64,000 nucleotides of DNA from Bolinopsis microptera. Taxonomy: Eukaryota > Ctenophora > Tentaculata > Lobata > Bolinopsidae. Below, piece after piece: positions 12,901 to 21,129 of the stretch. The notes beneath the pieces are model-generated. The model was not told where the DNA came from, made no database searches, and was given only the letters and a program-made list of their open reading frames with translations. Within the stretch, counting starts at the first letter, position 1, and each line of letters begins with the position of its first letter. A program made the position numbers and the translations under genes. The stretch spans positions 3,070,845-3,134,844 of the forward strand of contig NC_087084.1 in NCBI RefSeq assembly GCF_026151205.1. The letters run 5' to 3'.

Positions 12901-15857
12901 CACTTAATTGTGCGTCAAAATCGCACAAATTAAGCGAGCAAACATTAAGTGACGCATATTTAATGTGCACACTTATCAAGTTCGCAGACTCAAATTTACG
13001 GCAGTAAATTTTGCATCATACGGTACGATATATGTAATTTGGTTTTGTTAATCATTAGTGGTATTTGAGTTGTGGAGCTCGGCACGCCCTTTTCTTCGCT
13101 GGTATAACGAGAGCTTTATCTGCTGAAGCTCTCGTTATACCAGCTTGCCAACATTTGGATGAATCAAAAGAAATATTTTTGCAGATTTTACATAAATTAC
13201 TAAGTGATTAATGATTACTATAGTTACCGGTTACGTCGTTCCAAAGGTTATTGATTTTGTCATTGATTTAATTTTCTCATTGATTCACTGAAGCTCCAAG
13301 ACGATATTTCTAATCCTAGAGTAGAGATTTTTTTACCAGGATAAAGAAGCGTGGAGAAACTGTGAGTGTGATAAAAGTACGGTCCTTTCCAGCGACGAAA
13401 CAGTCGATACCACAAAACTAGGTTTGTAAATGTAATGTAATGTAATGTAATGTAATGTAATGTAATGTAAGGTAATGTAACTTAATGTAACTTAATGTAA
13501 CGTAATGTAACGTAATGTAACGTAATGTAACTTAATGTAACTTAATGTAACGTAATGTAACGTAATGTAACGTAATGTAACGTAATGTAACGTAATGTAA
13601 CGTAATGTTGTTCAAATTAAAACTCGTGATAGTGAATTATCCTGCGAATGTTTTAGAATATTTGGATATTTTGACATTGTGTAGTCGTCTCGTTTCTAAA
13701 ATTCCACCTTATACAGGTCGCCACAAGCAATGTGAGCCGATACCTTACGACGACAACTGTAACCTGATATACTTCCTTCATTACACGGATATGGGAACTA
13801 CCAAACAGCGCATCTTGGACGAGATCCTCATAGATAGGGAGCTAGGTAAGTTTAATGTAGTAATCTGGAGAACCTTGCCTTGAGAAAAGTATAGATGAGA
13901 TCCTATTTCTCATCTAATTTGCACGTGGGCGGTCGTACAGACAGACAGCATAAATAATTCTCTGAATTATAGTAGAGATACACGGATTATATCAAATTAA
14001 ATATGTAATGAATATTCCAGACCTAACGAGAAATTTCTCTCAGATTGTCCTTCGCAGCCTGATATTATCGCGATAGTTGCTGGCGTGATAGGTGGCATAC
14101 TTGCTGTGGGAATACTTTTACTCATCCTGTGGAAGATATACACTACTATTGTCGTGAGTTTATTTTCAATATGTTGTTTGTATTCAATGATCCATTTTGA
14201 TTTTTGAAAGTCCGTGAGTGATTTTTATTTTTTGTAATTATGTTTGATATATGGGCATTGGGCACCGTATTGGGCAAATTATTTAGTTATATTTCATACA
14301 ATATCTTTGTCGCATAGTAGCGGGGTAGTAAATACAGTGTTTCGTTTCGTTTCGTATACAATGCGCCGGTGCTTTTCAGTTATTACTGTATTTAGCGCTT
14401 GATTGATATCGATGTTTTATCACATTGTTCTTGGTAAATTCTTATCTCAACACAATGCAGGATAAACGAGAATATACCAAATTCTTAGAAGAGCGTTCCA
14501 AAGCAAAATGGAATACGGTAAGTTATCTGTTGCCTTGCTCTTTATTCTCAAATCGCGTATGGAAATTCTTTTCGCCTACCATTATATCCATCTTTAAATT
14601 AAAGTTAATTTTTCATCAATATGGTTAATACTGACAAGATAATTTTCTTCGGTTGTCCTTAAAATTTGTGGGATTTCTCACTGATTTTACAAGATTTCGT
14701 TAGTCACAGCTCAACAAAATTAGCCAACCCCGACTAAAGTTTTCTTTAAACCGACTTTCCATAGCAACCGAGCCTGATTTGATTAAGGGAAAGGCTCGAA
14801 AAGTTTTATTTTTGACGTGTACGAGAGAGAATGGTGATTATGCAATATGCAGATCTAATCGGTATAACTGTAAATATTTCGAGGAGTAATTTGCGCTGTT
14901 AAAATGAGACCCCCGCTACAGCCTATTTGTGTGTCAGCCGTGTAAAGTGTAAAGTTACTGATTTTAAGCATTTTCCATTTGTTGTGTGTAGTGTTAAAAC
15001 AGCGATCAGGCGAGTGCTGCAATTTCCGGGTAAAGCTCATTGTGATTAAGCTATAAGGTTATTACTATAATTTTGCTCCTCCGATAAAGAGTGTGCACAT
15101 ATTTTAGAAAAACAGCCCTGCAATTTTCACTTTTCTACACGTGACGTCATTCCTGACTCATTCTGACGTCATAACACATACAATGACGTCATAACACTCG
15201 TTATGACGTCATAACACATGCCGTGGTATATCCTTGCAGGACAACAACCCTCTCTACAAGAACCCCGTCACCCACTTCCAAAACCCGCTCTCTTCACGAT
15301 CTCCAAGTTTCGTCTACAAAGAACCTGCTAATTCTCCTCCTCCTTCCTCTCACCCCACCTCTCCAACCAACTCCGACACTGCCTTCGACTTCTCCCGCAC
15401 ATCTTCCTCTACAAACAATCAGTTACCGCGGCGGTACAATACTGGTGACTTTAACGATCACAAAGTGTCTCCGGTGAAGAATGCGGCACCCGTCGAAGAA
15501 AAAATAATAAACTCACCAAAACCACCTCCAGTAGAATCACCGCCAGACGATATCTCCACCTCTATCGACATAGCCTCCAACATTGGGGAATTTGACGATA
15601 TCCTGGGAGACATCCAAAGTACTCTCTCAAGAGACACTATCATTACCAACCCCAGTGTTGCTGGGGGACGTTTACCACCCCACCCACTACCATACAGTTC
15701 ACCGCACAGAGCAAGTCCTGCTTTACCACCAAGAGGGACCCCAGACGTCTCACCCCGTGCTGCTTTACCACCTCGTGCACATAATCCCCACACCCTGCCG
15801 TTAAGAAGGAGGGACTCGAGGGAGGGACAGGATGGTTACCTGGAGTCTAACTTGTAG
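5670..15857 (+). CDS. Integrin beta subunit gene (partial at 5' end), main body with tail A
   Basis: Integrin beta is the adhesion-receptor subunit that pairs with an alpha subunit at the plasma membrane and links extracellular matrix to talin/kindlin and actin. Exons read from GT/AG junctions with matching phase: 5670-5801, 6117-6203, 7227-7330, 8147-8236, 8500-8655, 8935-9067, 9423-9562, 9871-9999, 10240-10407, 10642-10783, 11129-11242, 12074-12178, 12567-12715, 13340-13421, 13717-13845, 14044-14153, 14461-14517, 15240-15857. The first exon carries YYLMDFSYSMKEDL, the betaI MIDAS signature; later come a VDNPEGGFEA LIMBS/MIDAS segment and FFATDA. Four cysteine-rich I-EGF modules, a beta-tail, a TM helix and a juxtamembrane KFLEERSKAKW follow in family order. 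The N-terminal exons (signal peptide, PSI) were not found. Two further terminal exons at 16828 and 17797 are annotated separately. Family assignment is secure; exact ends rest on reading splice sites by eye. Confidence 0.95.
8430..8488. repeat. 10-bp repeat abutting a 3' splice site
   Basis: About five copies of ttatgttact just upstream of the acceptor at 8499 (caccccctcag). This is another intron whose 3' end is built of tandem units. Confidence 0.8.
9127..9259. mobile_element. MITE-like inverted repeat in an integrin intron
   Basis: The ends agatgtggattctgg and ccagaatccacatct are perfect inverse complements. Inside them a second complementary pair, gtgagac with a T-run plus gaca on the left and tgtc with an A-run plus gtctcac on the right, extends imperfect arms to about 43 nt around a 45-nt loop. 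Copies of ctattagtcttac lie on both sides and could be a target duplication, although that phrase also recurs locally. A short non-autonomous DNA element is the simplest reading. Confidence 0.7.
10240..12715 (+). CDS. Integrin beta: I-EGF 1-4 exons
   Basis: Five exons (10240-10407, 10642-10783, 11129-11242, 12074-12178, 12567-12715) encode four cysteine-rich integrin EGF modules, shown by repeated CxCxxC groupings such as CECPCEKDED, ICGACQCHAESYGKNCE, CICGQCECIQ, CFCGDCDC and CVCGECQCKPDHYGKYC. This is the number found in bilaterian integrins. The stretch ends with NCGPLNCTLYLDCVECVYEK, the start of the beta-tail domain. Two of the introns here are almost entirely minisatellite. In the family these modules form the rigid leg that extends on activation. 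Confidence 0.92.
11440..12062. repeat. 12-bp pyrimidine-rich minisatellite filling an intron
   Basis: About 50 copies of ctctcttatcta with variants (ttct, gtct, gatc) occupy the intron up to the acceptor at 12073 (tctccatttcag). Long open frames across it (YLLS and SLIY repeats) are repeat artefacts. Every unit is pyrimidine-rich and includes CTTAT/TCTAC, which match the loose YTNAY branch-point pattern. Confidence 0.95.
12332..12557. repeat. 30-bp minisatellite abutting a 3' splice site
   Basis: Seven or so copies of a unit made of aacactctacactctacact plus ctctatattc, running to within ten bases of the acceptor at 12566 (tactacacag). It is pyrimidine-rich on the coding strand of the integrin gene. 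Confidence 0.95.
13098..13144. repeat. Perfect 19-bp hairpin in an integrin intron
   Basis: The left arm gctggtataacgagagctt (13098-13116) is exactly complementary to the right arm aagctctcgttataccagc (13126-13144) across a 9-nt loop. It lies in the intron between 12715 and 13340. It could be the remnant of a palindromic element, a structured RNA, or an intronic stem-loop; nothing else in the sequence decides between them. Confidence 0.85.
13340..14517 (+). CDS. Integrin beta: beta-tail, transmembrane and juxtamembrane exons
   Basis: Exons 13340-13421 and 13717-13845 finish the beta-tail (CECDKSTVL; CNLIYFLHYTD). Exon 14044-14153 encodes the single transmembrane helix, IIAIVAGVIGGILAVGILLL followed by ILWK, which has the GxxxG-like small-residue spacing used in alpha/beta TM packing. 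Exon 14461-14517 is only 57 bp and encodes DKREYTKFLEERSKAKWNT, matching the conserved juxtamembrane segment in which the Asp forms the inner clasp with the alpha subunit and the Trp helps bind talin. It ends in phase 0 (acg|gtaagt), exactly the phase with which each of the three alternative tail exons starts. Confidence 0.95.
13431..13607. repeat. 5/10-bp repeat starting at a 5' splice site
   Basis: tgtaa units and then cgtaatgtaa units begin about 8 bases after the donor at 13422 (ctag|gtttgt) and run for about 180 bp. Each unit contains GTAATG or GTAACG, which look like weak donor sites. Confidence 0.9.
15142..15211. promoter_or_regulatory. Cluster of four CRE palindromes and one AP-1 site
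   Basis: TGACGTCA, the full CREB/ATF palindrome, occurs at 15142-15149, 15164-15171, 15184-15191 and 15204-15211, and TGACTCA (AP-1) at 15154-15160, all within 70 bp and ending 28 bp before the tail-A exon. The repeats are partly tandem (gtcataacac phrases), so they could have spread by duplication. Position inside an intron suggests an enhancer or internal promoter; the sequence does not prove either. Confidence 0.55.
15240..15857 (+). CDS. Integrin beta alternative last exon A: long proline-rich cytoplasmic tail
   Basis: Acceptor tatatccttgcag ends at 15239; the exon starts in phase 0 and stops at TAG 15855-15857, giving 205 residues. It opens with DNNPLYKNPVTHFQNPL, so the membrane-proximal NPxY (talin/PTB site) is kept, but the distal NPxY expected about 12 residues later is NPLSS. 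The rest is rich in Pro and Ser (PKPPPVESPPDD, RAALPPRAHN) with possible SH3 or WW ligands, and has no similarity to ordinary integrin tails, which are about 45-60 residues. It follows a CRE/AP-1 cluster. A possible polyadenylation signal AATAAA lies at 16448-16453. The frame is open throughout and the NPLY anchor confirms it is coding. Confidence 0.88.
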   Translation, partial: DNNPLYKNPVTHFQNPLSSRSPSFVYKEPANSPPPSSHPTSPTNSDTAFDFSRTSSSTNNQLPRRYNTGDFNDHKVSPVKNAAPVEEKIINSPKPPPVESPPDDISTSIDIASNIGEFDDILGDIQSTLSRDTIITNPSVAGGRLPPHPLPYSSPHRASPALPPRGTPDVSPRAALPPRAHNPHTLPLRRRDSREGQDGYLESNL

Positions 15858-16827
15858 TATTTTGTGAGTGCAGGAATGCTGCTTTGGGTAAATATTTCTT
15901 ATTTAATATCATGCAATCTCTTTGCAGTTTGGTTTCACGTTTGTGATGTTGCTTGATCTACCGGCAATAATAAGGACCGTAGTGTTTTTTCGAACGATAA
16001 AGTCATTTTGGCGCGGAGCTTTTTAAATTTACGACATAGGGCGAGGCTTTGGCTTTTATTGATAGCACTTCTCCGTTCCATATTATTGCCGTTGCTTATA
16101 TTCAGTTCTGTGCTTGGATCCTACTATACAATGTTCTGCATTATAAATGTTTTAATGTCATCTTAAAATAGTCTTATGAAAATAGTTTCAAGCTGTTTAG
16201 CATGCTTTGCTACGTCACAAAACCATCTTTTTGTTTGCCAGAATATTCCCAAGCGTGGCTTCACTGGTGCACAATTCTGCTTTTTTTTTCAAGCTGAAAA
16301 TGTTATTCGGCTGCTAGACTTCAATATTTCCAAGTAAATATAGTTTTATTCGCTTTCAACTTCACCCAATCTTCCCATTACAGTCTTTGGTGATGTTTGG
16401 TTATTATTTTTACATTTTTCACGAGCTCCAGCAACTTTTTTTTCTAAAATAAAACGGGTTATGTATCAGTATATCCCGATCCGTTTTAATCTTGAAAAAA
16501 ATGTTAGCTGACTATGTTTGAATTGTGCGCCAGTTTTTCTTATGAGTATTGCATGACAAAAAATTAGTTATTATTTTCTTAACCGGGTTGCTATGGAAAT
16601 GTACGGCTATACTGTGAATTTGAATAAAAATTGGGAATTCGTTGCGCGAAAATTTAAGCTATGAAGTGAGAATGAAACGAACTGATCTAATAACCTGATC
16701 GAAAATCATGTCCAATGACAATCTCTTGTTGATGACACCACATGATTGATAAACCAAGTTTTCTTACAATCAATCATTTTGATAAAGTAATTAATTAATT
16801 AATTAATCGAGTCTAATTAATAATCAG
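15858..16827. other. 3' UTR of tail A / intron before tail B
   Basis: No coding potential seen. It probably holds the 3' UTR of the tail-A isoform (AATAAA at 16448) and the end of the intron leading to tail B, whose 3' end contains an AATT run at 16788-16805 and the acceptor aattaataatcag. Confidence 0.5.
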
Positions 16828-16899
16828 GGTCTGTCTCCCTTGTACAAAGAACCAACTACCAAATACACTAACCCTGCTTACTCTGGAAAGCTTATTTAG
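16828..16899 (+). CDS. Integrin beta alternative last exon B: canonical short tail
   Basis: Too short for an ORF screen, but unmistakable: the exon begins after taataatcag (16827), in phase 0 as tail A does, and encodes 23 residues, GLSPLYKEPTTKYTNPAY followed by SGKLI and TAG. This is the classic integrin tail end: TT followed by NPxY, the kindlin-binding arrangement, is intact, while the membrane-proximal NPxY has become SPLY. Spliced onto the exon ending at 14517 it gives a tail of ordinary length. AATAAA at 17386-17391 could end this transcript. Confidence 0.9.
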   Translation, partial: GLSPLYKEPTTKYTNPAYSGKLI

Positions 16900-17796
16900 T
16901 AGGTTGTAGAAACCCTCTCACCCCCCATTGAACTCGTAGCATGTTGCTTACTGAAATGTTATTTATATTATTGCACGGTAATTGTATTGGTGGGTTACCA
17001 GGAGTGGACAGAAAATTGTTCCTCCTAGTTCTACGTTACGGGACAGTGATGTTCTGTAATTGTGATGTAGGAAAATATGGAATCAGATTAGATTATTTAA
17101 CGAGATTATTTGCCATTTTTATTTCAGATTCCAAGACAGATTCAAACGATAATTAGGGCCTTTTTCAATTGTAGCATTATCTCTACGATTTCCAATTATA
17201 AGATTATCAGGCCGATCCTGTGCACTTTTTAAAGTTGTTAACTGTCAAATTGGCCTAGAAATGATTTCACATTTAATTCCGCAGATTACATTTTTAGTAA
17301 CAACTGATAATTTATTTGATATATTCAGTGATATAATGTTAGGAACATTACACCTTCATGAAATATTAAATACCATTGAAATTATAATAAATACCTAAAG
17401 TATGCTCGAAGATAGTTTTTAAGGTTGCATGAGCTTAGTGATACGTTCACCAAACGCACGTGCGTACGTACAATATGCATGAAAGTGCTGTAGTATTGAT
17501 ATAAACAGTATGTAACACCTCTACAAATGGAGCTTGTAGATCTAACTTCTTCGCTGACTTATCCAGAATGCTGTTATGAAAACTAATAATAATTTTATAT
17601 CTTGCAATGGCGAATCCTATGAAGATGCTCTTGGATATTTATCTCATGGTGAATCGATTGTGCACCATGAACAGTCGATATCCTTGCTGTTTCGATTAAC
17701 ATTCTGAAATAAGAACTAGCTGAATATTAAAATTAACAGTTTTTAAGTTTTGCGAAACAAATACAAATCCAGCAGCTAACCCCGTTATCCCTGCAG
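16900..17796. other. 3' UTR of tail B / intron before tail C
   Basis: No exon recognised. A small open frame at 16941-17156 has no family resemblance. A possible polyadenylation signal is at 17386-17391. The acceptor of tail C (cgttatccctgcag) closes the interval. Confidence 0.5.
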
Positions 17797-17874
17797 GGTT
17801 TGTCCCCTCTCTACAAAGAACCAATGACAAAGTACACTAATCCTCTTTACACTGCCGCTGCTTCTAGGATGTAG
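17797..17874 (+). CDS. Integrin beta alternative last exon C: second canonical short tail
   Basis: The exon begins after ccctgcag (17796) in phase 0 and encodes 25 residues, GLSPLYKEPMTKYTNPLY followed by TAAASRM and TAG (17872-17874). It is clearly a duplicate of exon B (GLSPLYKEPxTKYTNPxY in common) with a different C-terminus. One Thr of the TT pair is Met here, which may alter kindlin affinity, and the distal NPxY is NPLY. Conservation of frame, motif, start phase and acceptor indicates a functional alternative exon and not a dead copy. Confidence 0.9.
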   Translation, partial: GLSPLYKEPMTKYTNPLYTAAASRM

Positions 17875-18875
17875 GAACCTATAATTATTATAGGACTCTT
17901 CTCTCACACACACACTTATCACGTGACATTGGGTGAACTGGTCTTATGGTCTGAAAGTATCACACACACACACACACACACACACACATAACTTGTATTT
18001 ACCAACGAGGGTTACGTGTTTTGCAACCTGATATGTATAAGGTGCTTTGTGACGTCACAGTGCAATTCAGATCAATTTATTCTCTGAAGAATAGTTGTGC
18101 TGATATAAATAGCTCTGAGGGTTGAATAAGTTGAATAATGTTCTGGTTATAACAAGTTTTCGAATTATTTTAAAAGTCTCCTAGGTTGCAATCACACAGC
18201 AGATAGAAAAATTTTACACAAAAATCTGATTTTTTGTTTCTAAATCCGCTTTAAGCTAGTTTTCACACTAATTTACACTAGGAATTCTCTAATGCAGTAT
18301 GTTTAACTATGTGGTCTGTGACCGCATACATTCTATTGAGAGGAATTTTTACATTTTTACTGTTTTTACTGGTTCTAGAGATGATCACATGAACATGCCA
18401 ATATTTCTTTGATAATTAATTAGTCGGCTATTTAGTCGACTAATTGCTCAGCTAATTGGTGAATTGATTAGTTATTATAGCTCTTGCAGTAAAACGAAAG
18501 CTCAGTTCTAATGCATTTCCTGCTTGTGAATGAGTTGACAGAATTTAATGCCATGATTTTACATCATTATCAATTTTATGTTTTATGTTTTGCTGTTTAA
18601 ATTATGATATTGTACGTTTTAATGTTTTAAAAGAAATGCTAGATATATGTGTTCAAAGTTGGTGCTAAATGATAGCTTATATGTTTAGCCTTATTTTGAA
18701 TTTTAAGTTTATTACAAGTGTAATATAAACCGAAAGCTCTAAAAATGTGTGTCTAGTTCCAGAAAGTCTTCTAATTTTACACATTTTGTGTAACACATTC
18801 TAATTTTACACAATTGCTTTAAAAATGAAAAAACGCAGGTTATTTGTGGTTCAATATGATCTTCATGCGATTAAA
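17875..18875. other. Intergenic, downstream of integrin gene
   Basis: Contains a CA microsatellite (17961-17988) and otherwise AT-rich sequence with no exon seen. It separates the plus-strand integrin gene from the minus-strand lectin-like array, which begins with repeat unit sequence at 18876. Confidence 0.6.
17961..17988. repeat. CA microsatellite
   Basis: An uninterrupted run of 14 CA dinucleotides. Confidence 0.95.
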
Positions 18876-19303
18876 CGCGGCAATAACTATTAACAATAGT
18901 AAAAATATTAAGTTTAACAATGTTTATTTTCTTATCATTTCCAGTTGGGTGAGTTCCAAATTATTTAGTCAATAAAATTGTGTTAACATAGGTATAGTAT
19001 ATTGATATTGTTATTGAAAATAACATCGGTTCTTTCTTTCTGCATTAATTCCTATCAAACTGGTACAAATGAGAGCTAGAGGGGCTGGGGATGAACTAAA
19101 ATGGTATAAATGTCAATTTTATTGATCAAGCAAGGTCAGGTGGCTCTTGAAATGTTATTATATACACCCTGTATATTATATCGCTATTTCTATATCGCTT
19201 ATTAGTTATTATGGTCGATTTTGAGTCAAAACTTCTCGGAAATGGTAATTGTCCAGTTTCAAAATATATCTTCTCCAACATTTTCAGTGGCATCGTCCTG
19301 AAA

Positions 19304-19881
19304 CCAAGGTTGTTAAATACGAATTACGAGGGAATACGTACTGGAATACGAATACGTATTAATTCTCGAAAATTGACGTATTACGAAAAGGTGTGTCGTG
19401 CGCGCAAAAAATTGTTTGCTTTGTACAAGGAAATCACCTGCTTTCACGTGGTTTGAATCATCCAGAACCCCGCAGTTCACTGCCAGAGCACATGATCTTC
19501 ATAACAATTGCATTATAGGAGTGCAGTTTTGTGTAATTAGACCGTTTAATTTAAGTTACTTTCGTGTTAGAGTAAATTTTAGTTATCTTTGAATCGATTA
19601 TCGATATAGAAACAAAGTTGAAACTCTGAAATTAAATGGGGAAATAAATGTCGTGCACTCCTTTAAATTTATAATGCATGATCAATGATGAGGGTGGCGC
19701 GCAGCTGTAATGACCTAATGTTTAATTTTGAATTTGACAAATCAGCGTATTATGGCGTATTCGTGGACGTATTTAACAATCCCTAGAAATTACCGTATTA
19801 CGGCGTATTACGACGTATTCTTTATTAGAACCGAATACGTCGTATTCTTTCACGAAAATTTGACGTATTTAACAACCTTGG
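19304..19881. mobile_element. 578-bp element with 18-bp perfect terminal inverted repeats
   Basis: The ends ccaaggttgttaaatacg and cgtatttaacaaccttgg are exact inverse complements. The interior is full of short copies of TACGTATT/AATACGTA and TGACGTATT near both ends, forming subterminal inverted arrays, and has no transposase. The homologous place in unit 2 (about 27811-27880) lacks the element but contains about 70 bp that unit 1 has lost, so insertion was accompanied by replacement or deletion. Non-autonomous DNA transposon is the likely nature. Confidence 0.8.
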
Positions 19882-21129
19882 TCAGAAGTATGTCTGGTCA
19901 CTGATGTAACATGTCAATTTTATATTTTTGGAGACAACACTGAACAATCAAAGTGAAAACGAACAGCTGTGACATTTAACTAAAATCTATTAAATCAAGT
20001 CGATAACACTGCTCAGTAATGTATAGATGCTTTTACCGCTTTACTTTTAGTTGTTAGTTAAAAGGAAAAATCTTTTGAGCCATTGCTTGATCATAAAAGG
20101 GGGAAAATAAATTTTACCCATTTTGTTCAGATAAGAACCATGCTTACTAAAAGAAAAAGTTGTCTTTAAAATTGATATGATTTTCGAAAAATAATAGAAA
20201 AACAGTGTCTAAAATGACAAAGTTCCCTGCTCTGTGTAGTAAACAGAATTAAAACAGCTATTATAACCGTCCATTACTCCATTAATAGCGAAGTGTGGTA
20301 ACTATGGACTAGTATCAGGAGAATGTCCATTGCCACAGTTGGTCTTGATCTTGTCAGTTACATGATTAAGGAGCTCAATCACCTCTTTAGTCATCGTAAC
20401 ACCCACCATCTTCCCTGAAATAAAGAAATGTACAAACTTTAACATATCTTTGTTCTTTGTGATGATGACCTGGTTAGTGTTATATTAGAATTAGTTAGTG
20501 TTATATTAGAATATATAGTTATAAGTTCATTGTACTAGACGTTTAATCTATTGCAGGTTTATTAACTACCATAGCATTGCTCTAACCAGAGCCCTCTCGC
20601 TTGCAGTAGCGCGCGACCGCCGTAGGCAACTTGTGAAACAAGTGACAAGCGCGTCACGCAGTACGCGTATACACATGGCTTTGTGAAACCATAGCACATA
20701 CGCTTGTCATACGTTGTTATAGACCTGCCGCGCGGCTGTATAGTGTATCGTGGCCACTTATAAGTCTAGTGAAATGACAAATACAATGGGGGTCATGACG
20801 TGATACAAGTGAAATACAACCATAAGCATAACCAAGACGTGCACCGTATCACCCGTAAAGTTATACTTATCTGCTGGGAAAATATTAAAGCTTATTCCAG
20901 CCTTGAAGTAAAACCAAATTGAATCAAATGTTAATAATAACCACTGATGCCATCCCAGATGTTTGTTAATCTCTTGGCCATGTTCCTCGTGAAAAGTTTG
21001 TCTATGTAGTTCTCCGAGTACAGCATCAACCAGGATCTGTTTTCAACGGAGTCAAACAGGTCCAATATTTTGATCAACTTATCTGTGATCGTGTATCCCA
21101 CCAGCCACTCTGAAATAATTTGTTATTTA

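Noticed and set aside
15458-15793. 111-codon minus-strand frame
   Set aside because: Shadow of the proline-rich tail-A exon; no start context or family resemblance.
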